Below, one piece after another: positions 33,383 to 41,715 of a stretch of 64,000 bases of DNA. The position numbers were made by a program, and so were the translations under genes. Source of the stretch: an uncultured Christensenella sp. (lineage in GTDB: Bacteria; Bacillota; Clostridia; Christensenellales; Borkfalkiaceae); the NCBI GenBank assembly GCA_910577055.1, contig CAJTKX010000001.1, forward strand, positions 186,001-250,000, written 5' to 3'. Every line of letters begins with the position of its first letter. The stretch's first letter is position 1. The notes beneath the pieces are model-generated. The model worked only from the letters and a program-made list of their open reading frames with translations, did no database searches and was not told the origin of the DNA.

Positions 33383-35134
33383 TTAAATTGCGAATTGACT
33401 GTTATATAAATTAGCGTAAAAGCCTTGTTTTGCAAGCAGCTCGTCATGCGTACCTTGCTCGATTATATTGCCGTTATTCATTACTAAAATTAAGTCGGCT
33501 TCCCTTATTGTCGAAAGCCTATGCGCAACTACAAAGCTCGTTCTGCCGTCCATAAGGCGGGCGAACGCAGCTTGAATTTTTTGCTCTGTGCGGGTATCTA
33601 TTGAGGAGGTTGCCTCGTCGAGAATAAGCATAGGCGGCAAACAAAGCATTATTCGCGCTATGCATAAAAGCTGCTTTTGACCTTGCGAAAGATTTCCGCC
33701 GTCCTCGGCGATTACCGTATCGTAGCCGTCGGACATTTGCATAATAAAGTTGTGTGCGTGGGCGGCTTTTGCCGCTTCTTCCACTTCTGCACGCGTTGCC
33801 GCGGGGTTGCCCATAGCGATATTTTCGAACACGGTACCGCTTTTAAGCCAAGTATCTTGCAAAACCATTCCGTAGTTTTTGCGAAGCGATTTGCGGGTGA
33901 CGCTTAAAACGTCTTTGCCGTCAACGGAAATTTCACCGCCGTCGGGGTCGTAAAAGCGCATTAATAAATTTATAAGCGTGGTTTTGCCGCAGCCCGTCGG
34001 GCCCACTATTGCTATTCTTTGCCCCGCCTTTGCGTAGATATTCAAATCCTCGATAAGTTTTTTACTTTTGTCATATGAAAACGATACGTTTTTAAACTCG
34101 ACGTTGCCTTGAACGTTTTCAAGCACAGCCGCGTTTTCTGAGTCGGGTGATTGGGGCTGTTCGTCTATAATTTCGTAAATTCTGCCCGCACACGCAACAG
34201 CGTTTTGAAGCTCAGTTACAACGCCCGATATCTCGTTGAACGGCTTAGTGTATTGGTTGGCGTAGGACAGCAAATTAGAAAGCTTGCCGACGGTGAAAAC
34301 TATTGGCAACGGCACCGCGAAAATGAGCATTAACGCGCCCGCAAGCGCAACTGCCGCATACACTACCGCGTTGACAAAGCGCGTAGAAGGGTTAGTAAGC
34401 GAAGAATAGAAAATCGATTTCAACGACGCCTTAGTCAATCTGTCGTTTATTTCATCGAATTTTTCAAGGTTCTCGTCCTCGTGTCCGAATGCTTGCACGA
34501 CTTTTAAATTGCCTATCATCTCATCGATAAAGCCCGTCTGTTCGCCGCGTATTTGCGAAGTTTTCTTGAAAAGCGAATACGTCCGCGACGCGATAAACTT
34601 TGCGACGAAAAGAGAAAGCGGAGTTAAAACGAAAACAATCAGCGCGATTATCCAATTCATCGCAAACATTATGCCGAGCACACCGAAGATAGTCAAAACG
34701 CCCGTAAACAGTTGGGTGAACCCCATCAAAAGTCCGTCGGCAAAGGCGTCCACATCAGCTATGGCGCGCCCGACAATATCGCCGTAGGAGTGCGCGTCTA
34801 TAAACTTCAAAGGCAGCTTTTGTAAGTGCGCGAACGCGCTTTCGCGTATGTCTTTTACCACGTTATAAGTAATATGATTATTTATAACGCTTGTAAGCCA
34901 CTGCGCCGCGCAAGTTATTGCAACTGTAACGCCGATAGCCGCAAATTTTACAAATACCTCTTCAAGCTGCACTCCGCCGTCCACGAAAAGGTCGATAATC
35001 TGCCCGACGAATATTGGCGCAAGCAAGTTGCCCGCAACCGAAACGAGGGCAAAAAACACCGTTGCAGCAATAAGCAACTTGTATTTTTTAAGTTGTTTTA
35101 ATATACGTTTGAAGGTCGATTTCTTAGAGGACAT
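33383..35134 (-). CDS. ABC exporter half-transporter, consensus ATPase site
   Basis: The 583-residue protein has a six-helix type IV exporter domain (residues about 15-310) and an ATPase domain with GPTGCGKTT (about 380-388), signature LSQGQKQ (about 480) and Walker B LILDEATSSID with the catalytic Glu. The H-loop AHRLSTI is intact. It pairs with the preceding gene, which has degenerate ATPase residues, in a heterodimeric exporter of the BmrCD/TM287-288 type. Drug or lipid export is likely, but the substrate cannot be told from sequence. The start follows GGAGGG, and its ATG is next to the upstream stop. Confidence 0.92.
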   Translation of the reverse strand: MSSKKSTFKRILKQLKKYKLLIAATVFFALVSVAGNLLAPIFVGQIIDLFVDGGVQLEEVFVKFAAIGVTVAITCAAQWLTSVINNHITYNVVKDIRESAFAHLQKLPLKFIDAHSYGDIVGRAIADVDAFADGLLMGFTQLFTGVLTIFGVLGIMFAMNWIIALIVFVLTPLSLFVAKFIASRTYSLFKKTSQIRGEQTGFIDEMIGNLKVVQAFGHEDENLEKFDEINDRLTKASLKSIFYSSLTNPSTRFVNAVVYAAVALAGALMLIFAVPLPIVFTVGKLSNLLSYANQYTKPFNEISGVVTELQNAVACAGRIYEIIDEQPQSPDSENAAVLENVQGNVEFKNVSFSYDKSKKLIEDLNIYAKAGQRIAIVGPTGCGKTTLINLLMRFYDPDGGEISVDGKDVLSVTRKSLRKNYGMVLQDTWLKSGTVFENIAMGNPAATRAEVEEAAKAAHAHNFIMQMSDGYDTVIAEDGGNLSQGQKQLLCIARIMLCLPPMLILDEATSSIDTRTEQKIQAAFARLMDGRTSFVVAHRLSTIREADLILVMNNGNIIEQGTHDELLAKQGFYANLYNSQFAI

Positions 35135-36853
35135 TTACGCGCCCTCCTTTTCAAACTGCGAATAGTGAATTTCGCGGTAAATATCGCAAGTTTTCAAAAG
35201 TTCTTCGTGCGTGCCCGAGCCGACCATTTTCCCGCCGTCCAAAACTATAATTTTGTCAGCATGCCGTATAGACGAGGTGCGCTGCGAAACTATGAACACA
35301 GTCGGGTTGTAATCAAGCTTTTTAAGCGACTGCCTAAGCTTTGCGTCCGTTGCGTAATCGAGCGCGGACGCGCTGTCGTCCAAAATCAAAATTTCGGGCT
35401 TTTTGACGAGTGCGCGCGCAATAGTAAGCCTTTGCCGCTGTCCGCCCGAAAAGTTCTTTCCGCCTTGCTCGACCATTTCGTCAAGTCCGCCCTCTTTGAC
35501 TTTTATTACGTCCGCCGCTTGCGCTGTTTCTATCGCGGTGAAAATTTGCTCGTCGGAAGCGTCGTTTAGCCCCCACTGCATATTTTCGCGCACGGTTCCT
35601 TTAAACAAAACGGCGCGTTGGGGTACGATACCGCACTTGCCGCGTAGGGTTTCGTCGCCGATTGCATTAACGTTCACGCCGTCGATTAGCACTTCCCCCT
35701 CTTTCGCGTCATAAAAGTGCGGCAACATATTCACAAGGGTGGTTTTACCCGCGCCCGTGCCGCCTATTATCCCTACGGTTTGACCGCGTTCGACCGTAAA
35801 GTTTATGCCGTCCAACGCGTTTACCGATGCATTGCCGTAATTAACACTTACGTTTTTAAACTCGATAAAGCTTGCGCCGTATGCGCCGCTCGCGCCCTTA
35901 ATAAGGGACGGCTGCATATCCAAAATTTCGTTTATTCTGCCCGCGCACGCAAATGACTTAGTGACGGTTATTATAAGGTTTGCAAGCTTGATAAGCTCTA
36001 TTAATATTTGGGACATATAATTATAAAGCGCAACCACTTGTCCCCTATCAAGGCTGCCCGCGTTGAACTTAATAGCGCCCGTATACATAAGCGCGATAAT
36101 GGCCGCGTTTATAATCGCGTAAGTCAAAGGGTTCATTAAAGCCGAAATTTTGCCTACAAAGCGCTGCGATTTGGTAAGCTCTGCATTCTTTTTATTGTAG
36201 GAAGCAACCTCATCCTCTTCCTTGCAAAAAGCGCGTAACACCCGCGCGCCCGTCAAAGTTTCCCGCGTGGCGACGGTGACTTTATCGAGGTCGCCTTGCA
36301 CGCGCTTGTACAGCGGAATACTAATAAGCATAATTCCAAACACCACCGCACATAAAACGGCGATTGCTATTGCAAACACTCCGCCCGCGGCAACATCAAT
36401 TAAAAACGCCATTATCATCGCGCCGAAAACTATAAACGGCGAGCGCATAAACAGTCTTAAAACCAAATTTACGCCCGATTGTACTTGATTCACGTCGCTT
36501 GTCATTCGGGTAATCATTTTGCCCGTGCCGAGGTTGTCTATTTGGCTGTATGAAAGCGACTGCATTTTGTCGAAAAGGTCGTGCCTAAGCTCTTTCGAAA
36601 AGCCCACCGCCGCCTTTGCCGCAAAGTACTGCGCCGCGACTGCGCTTATTAGCCCTACCACGCCAAGCGCAACCAAAATCAAGCAAGCGTAAACAACGTA
36701 CGAAGTACTGCCGTTGCCCGCGTCAATCTCGTTTATTATTGCCGAAACGACAAGCGGCACAAACAGTTCGAAGCTCGCTTCCAAAAGCTTAAAAAGCGGA
36801 GCCAACACCGATTGCACTTTATAATTTTTGAGATATTTCAAAAGTTTGCGCAT
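35135..36853 (-). CDS. ABC exporter half-transporter, degenerate ATPase site
   Basis: The 572-residue partner has six membrane helices and an ATPase domain with GGTGAGKTT (about 362-370) and SGGQRQR (about 473). Walker B ends in LILDDSASALD, with Asp in place of the catalytic Glu, and the H-loop reads VSQRTSS with Gln in place of His. This asymmetry is the hallmark of heterodimeric exporters with one degenerate site. It is the first gene of the three-gene operon. No ribosome binding site precedes ATG 36853, and its promoter -10 is only nine bases away, so the transcript probably begins at or within about three bases of the start codon. Confidence 0.92.
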   Translation of the reverse strand: MRKLLKYLKNYKVQSVLAPLFKLLEASFELFVPLVVSAIINEIDAGNGSTSYVVYACLILVALGVVGLISAVAAQYFAAKAAVGFSKELRHDLFDKMQSLSYSQIDNLGTGKMITRMTSDVNQVQSGVNLVLRLFMRSPFIVFGAMIMAFLIDVAAGGVFAIAIAVLCAVVFGIMLISIPLYKRVQGDLDKVTVATRETLTGARVLRAFCKEEDEVASYNKKNAELTKSQRFVGKISALMNPLTYAIINAAIIALMYTGAIKFNAGSLDRGQVVALYNYMSQILIELIKLANLIITVTKSFACAGRINEILDMQPSLIKGASGAYGASFIEFKNVSVNYGNASVNALDGINFTVERGQTVGIIGGTGAGKTTLVNMLPHFYDAKEGEVLIDGVNVNAIGDETLRGKCGIVPQRAVLFKGTVRENMQWGLNDASDEQIFTAIETAQAADVIKVKEGGLDEMVEQGGKNFSGGQRQRLTIARALVKKPEILILDDSASALDYATDAKLRQSLKKLDYNPTVFIVSQRTSSIRHADKIIVLDGGKMVGSGTHEELLKTCDIYREIHYSQFEKEGA

Positions 36854-36862
36854 ACAGATTTA

Positions 36863-36891
36863 ATTATACCAAATAAGGAAATAAAAAGCAA
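36863..36891 (-). promoter_or_regulatory. Exporter operon promoter
   Basis: TTGCTT (36891-36886), a 17-base spacer and TATAAT (36868-36863). The -10 ends nine bases before ATG 36853, and no ribosome binding site lies between. Confidence 0.7.
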
Positions 36892-36897
36892 TTTTTA

Positions 36898-36926
36898 TTG
36901 CAATTATTATTGCAATTTGCTAAACT
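36898..36926 (+). promoter_or_regulatory. rlmI-type gene promoter
   Basis: TTGCAA (36898-36903), a 17-base spacer and TAAACT (36921-36926), only six bases before ATG 36933. It is back to back with the exporter promoter, the two -35 elements being six bases apart. Confidence 0.65.
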
Positions 36927-36932
36927 TTGAGT

Positions 36933-38096
36933 ATGGCATACAAAGTTTACCTTAAAAAGGGCGAAGAAAAGAGAATCGTCGCGGGGCACAGTTGGGTTTA
37001 CGCCAACGAGGTGGCAAAAATCGACGGCAAGGACAAGAACGGCTCGCTTGCCGAGGTCTACTCCCTCGACGGGCGGTTTATCGGGAAGGGCTATATTAAC
37101 CACGCATCTAAAATCCTTGTAAGAATTTTTATCCGCGGGAACGAAACCGACGACGAAAGCTTTTACTTTAAACGGCTTTGCGCCGCAAACGATTACCGCG
37201 TAAAACTCGGCTACGAAAATTGCTATCGCGTAGTGTTTGCCGAGGCGGACAACCTACCCGCGCTTATCGTGGACAAATACGGCGACTATCTTGCCGTACA
37301 GTGCCTATCCCTCGGCATTGATTTAAGAAAGCGCCTTATTTGCAACTGCCTTGTAAAACTGTTTTCGCCCAAGGGAATTTTTGAAAGAAGCGACGTCGCC
37401 GTAAGAAAAAAAGAGGGCTTGCCCGAGGTTAAGCAAGTTTTATACGGCGAAGTGCCCGACTATGTCGAAATAGTAGAAAACGGTTTAAAAATGCTTGTTG
37501 ATATTAAAAACGGGCAGAAAACGGGGTATTTCCTTGACCAAAAAGAGAACCGTTTTGCCACGCGAAAGTATTGCAAGGCCGAGGTTTTGGACTGTTTTTG
37601 CAACAGCGGCGGGTTTTCTTTAAACGCTTCAACCGTTGCAGACAAGGTCATTGCTTGCGACATATCCCCTCTTGCGCTTAAAAATGTGCGCGACAACGCC
37701 GCGCTGAACGGAGCGAAGAACATTGAAACGCTTTGCGGCGACGTGTTTGAGGTTTTAAGAAACTTTAAAAAAGAAAAACGGCAGTTCGATACGGTTATTT
37801 TGGACCCCCCCGCCTTTTGCAAAACCGCAGACGAAGTTAAAGACGCTTTCCGCGGCTACAAGGATATCAACCTAACCGCAATGAAAATAGTTAAAACCGG
37901 CGGGTTTTTAATAACTTGCTCTTGTTCGCACTATATGACGGCAACCCTATTCGAAAAAATGCTTATCGAGGCGGCGAAAGAAAGCGGCAGAACGGTGCGT
38001 TATGTAGAAATAAAAACGCAAGCCCCCGACCACCCCGCGCTTCTTTCCGCAGAAGAAACTCAGTACCTAAAATTTATAGTTTTACAAGTAATATAA
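36933..38096 (+). CDS. Class I 23S rRNA cytosine methyltransferase, RlmI family
   Basis: The 387-residue protein has an N-terminal PUA domain (YKVYLKKGEEKRIVAGHSWVY) and a SAM-methyltransferase domain. The latter has VLDCFCNSGGFSLNAS (motif I), VIACDISPLAL, the catalytic DPPAFCK and the CSCSHYM cysteine motif. RlmI makes m5C in 23S rRNA with SAM; members differ in target, so I give no symbol. I chose ATG 36933, where family members start, over TTG 36927. There is no ribosome binding site and the promoter ends six bases away, so translation is probably from a leaderless message. Confidence 0.88.
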   Translation: MAYKVYLKKGEEKRIVAGHSWVYANEVAKIDGKDKNGSLAEVYSLDGRFIGKGYINHASKILVRIFIRGNETDDESFYFKRLCAANDYRVKLGYENCYRVVFAEADNLPALIVDKYGDYLAVQCLSLGIDLRKRLICNCLVKLFSPKGIFERSDVAVRKKEGLPEVKQVLYGEVPDYVEIVENGLKMLVDIKNGQKTGYFLDQKENRFATRKYCKAEVLDCFCNSGGFSLNASTVADKVIACDISPLALKNVRDNAALNGAKNIETLCGDVFEVLRNFKKEKRQFDTVILDPPAFCKTADEVKDAFRGYKDINLTAMKIVKTGGFLITCSCSHYMTATLFEKMLIEAAKESGRTVRYVEIKTQAPDHPALLSAEETQYLKFIVLQVI

Positions 38097-38113
38097 AAAG
38101 CGCGGCTTTGAAA
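38090..38113. repeat. Direct repeat copy 1, end of rlmI
   Basis: A 24-base sequence beginning AATATAAAAAGCGCGGC and ending TTTGAAA overlaps the last bases of the rlmI gene. It is identical to 39392-39415, and its core ATAAAAAGCGC recurs inverted at 40208-40218. Confidence 0.85.
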
Positions 38114-38167
38114 ACGGATTTTCATAAAAATCAATATCGAAATTTTATATAAACACACATTAAACAA

Positions 38168-38199
38168 AAAGGTTCTCAAGCTATCGTTTGAGAACCTTT
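38168..38199. terminator. Hairpin terminator
   Basis: AAAGGTTCTCAA and TTTGAGAACCTTT flank a small loop, with A and T runs on the two sides. It can terminate the minus-strand gene ending at 38210 and also rlmI. Confidence 0.85.
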
Positions 38200-38209
38200 A
38201 TCTTAATAT

Positions 38210-38722
38210 TTACATTGGATATATGTCGCTGATTCGTTGATATAAGCGAGTAGTACCGTTATGAATAATTTTATAGACGCCGAAAAACTTATAACCGCTA
38301 CTAGTCTTTACAAAGGTAATTCTATTAGCATTATTCGATTTGCCTAATCTGTTTTCGACTACTTCGATAATGTTATCACCATTATTTTTAATTAAATTGA
38401 CAACATGGTAATCATCAACAACCGAATTTATTTTTTCAGCATCATAATTTGGATAAAATATAAACCAAACGTCATTCGTTCTATCTGTATCGGCATTTTC
38501 AGCGTATAACGGTGTATGCCAACCGAATTTGTTTACTTTGGTTCTATCCCATCCAAGCGTGTCGCAAAATTTTTCATAAATTTGTTGTGAATTATTACCA
38601 TAAACATAACCGCGTACAATATGAAAAAAATCAATTTCTAAGCTTCTTTGACATACAGAACAATATTTTTCATCATTGGTGACGTAATTTAAGTCACATA
38701 TTGGACACTTTTTGTATTTCAT
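38210..38722 (-). CDS. Hypothetical zinc-ribbon protein in repeat-bounded island
   Basis: The 170-residue protein starts with a zinc ribbon, CPICDLNYVTNDEKYCSVC (residues 6-24). The middle part contains WHTPLYAENADTDRTNDVWFIFYPNYD. The C-terminal part, NRITFVKTSSGYKFFGVYKI and YQRISDIYP, matches a pattern I associate with small modules at the ends of restriction-like nucleases. No catalytic motif is seen. It is AT-rich, has an AAGGTGAT site, and follows the gene at 38734 by 11 bases, so the two form a pair. A defence role is a guess. Confidence 0.6.
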   Translation of the reverse strand: MKYKKCPICDLNYVTNDEKYCSVCQRSLEIDFFHIVRGYVYGNNSQQIYEKFCDTLGWDRTKVNKFGWHTPLYAENADTDRTNDVWFIFYPNYDAEKINSVVDDYHVVNLIKNNGDNIIEVVENRLGKSNNANRITFVKTSSGYKFFGVYKIIHNGTTRLYQRISDIYPM

Positions 38723-38733
38723 AATTTATCACC

Positions 38734-39222
38734 TTAGCTATCTACTTTTTCAATCTTAAAACCTAATGTTTCCGCTTTTGCTAAAAAATAAGGCAAGTTT
38801 AAAATACCCCATTGCGTGCAAACATACATTCCTCCATCTATTAATTGTAACACCTCATTTTCTTTTGTAAAAAAACGAATATTATAATCTGCTCTTTTTT
38901 TTGCAATTTCTATGTCTTCAACTACCCCGATAGAACCTTGCAAACTTTTATTAAAAACTTGCTTTAATTCATTCCTCGTTATTGAAATATTTTTTGCTAA
39001 ATAAGATTTAACCACGGCAAGAACTAAACGATTTTTCATATAAATGTTACCTTCAAAAAGATAACGTGAATTATCTCTTTTTTTAACTGATATATCGGCG
39101 TTATTATTTTGATGATTAAAATCTTCAATCTCACTTTTAGCAACCTTTTTCAACTCAGATACGTCTTTTTCAAGTTTTTTTATCCTTTCTAACATTTCTA
39201 AAATAATGCTAGCATATTCCAT
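38734..39222 (-). CDS. Hypothetical coiled-coil protein in repeat-bounded island
   Basis: The 162-residue protein starts with a heptad-like coiled coil (LEMLERIKKLEKDVSELKKVA, shown here in part as residues 8-28). A linker follows, then a helical domain with NIYMKNRLVLAVVKSYLAKN, ITRNELKQVFNKSLQGS and GMYVCTQWGI. The second part looks like a winged-helix or specificity-like fold but is not recognised. AAAGGAGGTAA before ATG 39222 is an excellent ribosome binding site. It is upstream of the zinc-ribbon gene and probably co-transcribed with it. Confidence 0.6.
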   Translation of the reverse strand: MEYASIILEMLERIKKLEKDVSELKKVAKSEIEDFNHQNNNADISVKKRDNSRYLFEGNIYMKNRLVLAVVKSYLAKNISITRNELKQVFNKSLQGSIGVVEDIEIAKKRADYNIRFFTKENEVLQLIDGGMYVCTQWGILNLPYFLAKAETLGFKIEKVDS

Positions 39223-39391
39223 AATTTACCTCCTTTATTATATACTACACTTTATCATATTAAAATGTCAAGTGTTTTTTAATGTTATTATATGATATTT
39301 TGTGTTATTTTTAAAATAACACAAAATAATTTTGCGCGATTGAAAGTATGACGCATCGCAATCTAAATTGCTTTAAGTAAATTTTCGTAAG

Positions 39392-39415
39392 AATATAAAA
39401 AGCGCGGCTTTGAAA
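39392..39415. repeat. Direct repeat copy 2
   Basis: Identical over 24 bases to 38090-38113, 1302 bases away. It is followed by TTCCCATAGGAAT, which has a counterpart near copy 3. Together with copy 1 it brackets the two-gene unit. The rest of 39223-39449 holds no gene. Confidence 0.85.
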
Positions 39416-39449
39416 GTGTACTTCCCATAGGAATCAGACATTCGATTAT

Positions 39450-39484
39450 AAAAAGCTCTCAAACAATTTGTTCGAGAGCTTTTA
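39450..39484. terminator. Hairpin terminator
   Basis: AAAAGCTCTC and GAGAGCTTTT pair around a 13-base loop, with A/T runs both sides. It lies about 45 bases beyond the stop of the minus-strand gene ending at 39531 and mirrors the hairpin at 38168 in position relative to its repeat. Confidence 0.75.
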
Positions 39485-39530
39485 ACTTGCATATAATGAA
39501 GTTATTATGATAAATTGAAATTTATCGTTA

Positions 39531-39971
39531 CTATGATAATTTGTTATTCAAGCACTGAATGTATTGTGCGACTAAAAAATAATTTTTTATATCTGTTTCG
39601 TCTAATCCTCTGAACAGAAAAAGGTCATCGTAAATTTCCGCCACTCTATTAATATCTTTTCCTTCAATATGGAAAAACCCCGTAACTAAATCAATCCCGA
39701 CTAAAACAGATGAATCTATAGCTTTATATGCAACAATTTGCGGTACTGCACCTTGCGGTAATTTCTCTCTATTAGATTCATTTTTCATAATGTTGAATTC
39801 TACGACATCATGAAAAGATAAAGAATCTAATTTTTCAAAACGATATTTGTTGCAAAAATAATCATTTATTTCTGCTCCGCTTTTCCGATTCGGTTTCAAC
39901 TTATCACGATTTTCGTTATATATGCATTTCCACTCCTGAATCATTTCAATAGTTGGCTCTGTTGTAAGCAT
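39531..39971 (-). CDS. Hypothetical protein in repeat-bounded island
   Basis: The 146-residue protein is mixed alpha-beta, with MIQEWKCIYNENRDKLKPNRKSG, FEKLDSLSFHDVVEFNIM and QIVAYKAIDSSVLVGIDLVTGFFHIEG. Strands around VLVGIDLVTGFFHIE suggest a small sensor- or nuclease-like fold, but no family is recognised. GGAGATTT precedes the start. It is AT-rich like the two preceding genes and lies between repeat copies 2 and 3. Confidence 0.55.
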   Translation of the reverse strand: MLTTEPTIEMIQEWKCIYNENRDKLKPNRKSGAEINDYFCNKYRFEKLDSLSFHDVVEFNIMKNESNREKLPQGAVPQIVAYKAIDSSVLVGIDLVTGFFHIEGKDINRVAEIYDDLFLFRGLDETDIKNYFLVAQYIQCLNNKLS

Positions 39972-40133
39972 ATTAAAATCTCCGCTAAATTACTGTTTAT
40001 CGTATAATCATTTTATCACAAAATATTAAAGAACGCAAACGATTGAATTTTTGCGGTATATAATATATAAAACATACCTATATCTCACCGGGCTAAGAGT
40101 AGCATAGTGAGTACACGAAAAAAAGTACAGAAA

Positions 40134-40156
40134 AGGCATAGCTTAACGCTATGCCT
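40134..40156 (-). terminator. Terminator of aminopeptidase gene
   Basis: AGGCATAGC and GCTATGCCT form a perfect nine-base-pair stem with a five-base loop. On the minus strand TTTTCTG follows, with another T run shortly after. It is 70 bases beyond the stop of the minus-strand gene ending at 40225. Confidence 0.7.
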
Positions 40157-40182
40157 AAATCTTTTTATTTGCGTCTTATTAA

Positions 40183-40220
40183 ATTCCCTATGGTAACTAC
40201 GCTGTGCGCTTTTTATTTTC
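40183..40220. repeat. Inverted, diverged copy 3 of the island repeat
   Basis: Read on the minus strand this is AAAATAAAAAGCGC, 12 bases, then TTACCATAGGGAAT. It shares the ATAAAAAGCGC core and the CCATAGG element with copy 2, in opposite orientation. Confidence 0.55.
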
Positions 40221-40224
40221 GCAA

Positions 40225-41454
40225 CTAAATTGCCCAGTTGCCGTCCTTGAAAATCTGTACGCGCTTGCCGTCCTTCGTCACGCCGACAATTGACATATCC
40301 GCACTGCCTATCATAAAATCAACGTGTATCATCGAGCTATTTACACCCAAACGCTCGCACTCTTCTACGGTAAGCTTTTCATAACCTTCGATGCAGTCGT
40401 TAAACCCCCTACCAAGCGCCAAATGGCAACTTGCGTTTTCGTCGAAAAGCGTGTTGTAGAACAAAATACCCGTATTGTTTATTGGCGAATCGTGTGCAAT
40501 CAACGCGCACTCGCCAAGATAAGCCGCGCCATCGTCCATAGAAATCATTTTTTCCAAAAGGTCTTGGTTTTTCTCGGCGTACACTTCAACAGCCTTGCCG
40601 TTTTCAAACCTTATCCAAAAGTTTTCAATCAGCTTGCCTTGATACGAAAGAGGCTTTGTTGCAATTAGCTTGCCATCGGCAATTCCGCGTACGGGCGAAG
40701 TGAAAACTTCCTCGCTGGGAATATTGGGGTTGAAGTACACGCTTTTTTTGCCAATGGTATACTCGCCGCCGCCGCAGAACTTACCCCTCGGATTAAGTCC
40801 GACGGTGAAATCGGTGCCGTTAGAGCTTTTGTATTCGAGCTTATCGAATTTATAATCGTTTAAGAACTTGCAACGTTTTGCGAGGTTTGCGTTATGCTCC
40901 TTCCACGCAGCAATGGGGTTTTCGTCCACGCGCGAGGTGTACAAAATAGCTTCCCAAAGCTTTTCGACAGCTTTTTTTTCGGGAAGGTCGGGAAATACCT
41001 TCTTCGCCCACGCCTTGCCGGGCACTGCGGCAATGCACCACTGATACTTGTTTTCCATAGCGTCGCGGTAGGGCTTGATAATGGGATAACGCGCCATACT
41101 CGCCTTTGCGATTTTTTCGCTGTCTGTACCGTTCAACCCGTCGGGGTCGTCCGATTCAATCCACAGCTTGCAAGGAAGTTTATCCACCTTCTCTTGCAAT
41201 TCCGCCTTTTCGACGTCCGTAACTTCCGACAAAGTTTCCAAGCTTCTATAATCGTAGTTGAGCTTTGTCACGGGCGTATAAGACCAATTAACCTTTACGC
41301 GCTTGGCGCCGCTTTTATAACACTCTTCCACTACCATAGCCACAAATTCGGGTTGGTCAAGTCCGCAGTCGATAAAAACAAGCTGTCCTTTTTGCACGTT
41401 CAAACCGCACTTAACTATAAGTTTTGCGTATTTTTTCAATCTCGATTTCTGCAT
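40225..41454 (-). CDS. M29-family metallo-aminopeptidase
   Basis: The 409-residue protein matches the length and plan of AmpS/PepS/AmpII M29 enzymes, which remove N-terminal residues from peptides in the cytoplasm using two divalent metals. The candidate ligands are in order: Glu in NIPSEEVFTSP, Glu in YLGECALI, His in CHLALGRGF and His-x-Asp in MIHVDFMIG. The gene has its own promoter (TATAAT at 41488-41483, TTGCAT 18 bases upstream) and an AAGGTGG ribosome binding site. It may complete digestion of peptides imported by the Opp system encoded downstream in this window. Confidence 0.9.
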   Translation of the reverse strand: MQKSRLKKYAKLIVKCGLNVQKGQLVFIDCGLDQPEFVAMVVEECYKSGAKRVKVNWSYTPVTKLNYDYRSLETLSEVTDVEKAELQEKVDKLPCKLWIESDDPDGLNGTDSEKIAKASMARYPIIKPYRDAMENKYQWCIAAVPGKAWAKKVFPDLPEKKAVEKLWEAILYTSRVDENPIAAWKEHNANLAKRCKFLNDYKFDKLEYKSSNGTDFTVGLNPRGKFCGGGEYTIGKKSVYFNPNIPSEEVFTSPVRGIADGKLIATKPLSYQGKLIENFWIRFENGKAVEVYAEKNQDLLEKMISMDDGAAYLGECALIAHDSPINNTGILFYNTLFDENASCHLALGRGFNDCIEGYEKLTVEECERLGVNSSMIHVDFMIGSADMSIVGVTKDGKRVQIFKDGNWAI

Positions 41455-41504
41455 AATTCCACCTTAAAATTAATTTAGGTTAATTATAGCACATTTGAAT
41501 TTAA

Positions 41505-41702
41505 TTATGCAAGAACTTCCGTTTCAAAAATCAAATCCATTTCTATTATTTTTCCGCTGGGTTCTTGTACCGTTGGAATAATCCCTTTATATTCGTACCC
41601 CTTTGCGGCGTACTCTTCTATAACCCTTCTGTGCTCCGAAAAGGTTGCGTTCATTACGGGGTTGTTTTTCACTTTAACGGTTACAAATTCGTATTTTTTC
41701 AT
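41505..41702 (-). CDS. DUF4177 protein
   Basis: The 65-residue protein fits DUF4177: MKKYEFVTVKVKNN ... RRVIEEYAAKGYEYKGIIPT ... IIEMDLIFE. These small one-domain proteins have no known function. It begins 13 bases after the ABC-2 permease stop, so it is probably the last gene of that operon. The ribosome binding site is weak. Confidence 0.82.
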   Translation of the reverse strand: MKKYEFVTVKVKNNPVMNATFSEHRRVIEEYAAKGYEYKGIIPTVQEPSGKIIEMDLIFETEVLA

Positions 41703-41715
41703 GATTTTAATCTTC

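Noticed and set aside
40020..40133. Possible structured RNA upstream of the island gene
   Set aside because: Only short CTCAC/GTGAG pairing is visible, with no terminator of its own apart from the aminopeptidase hairpin.
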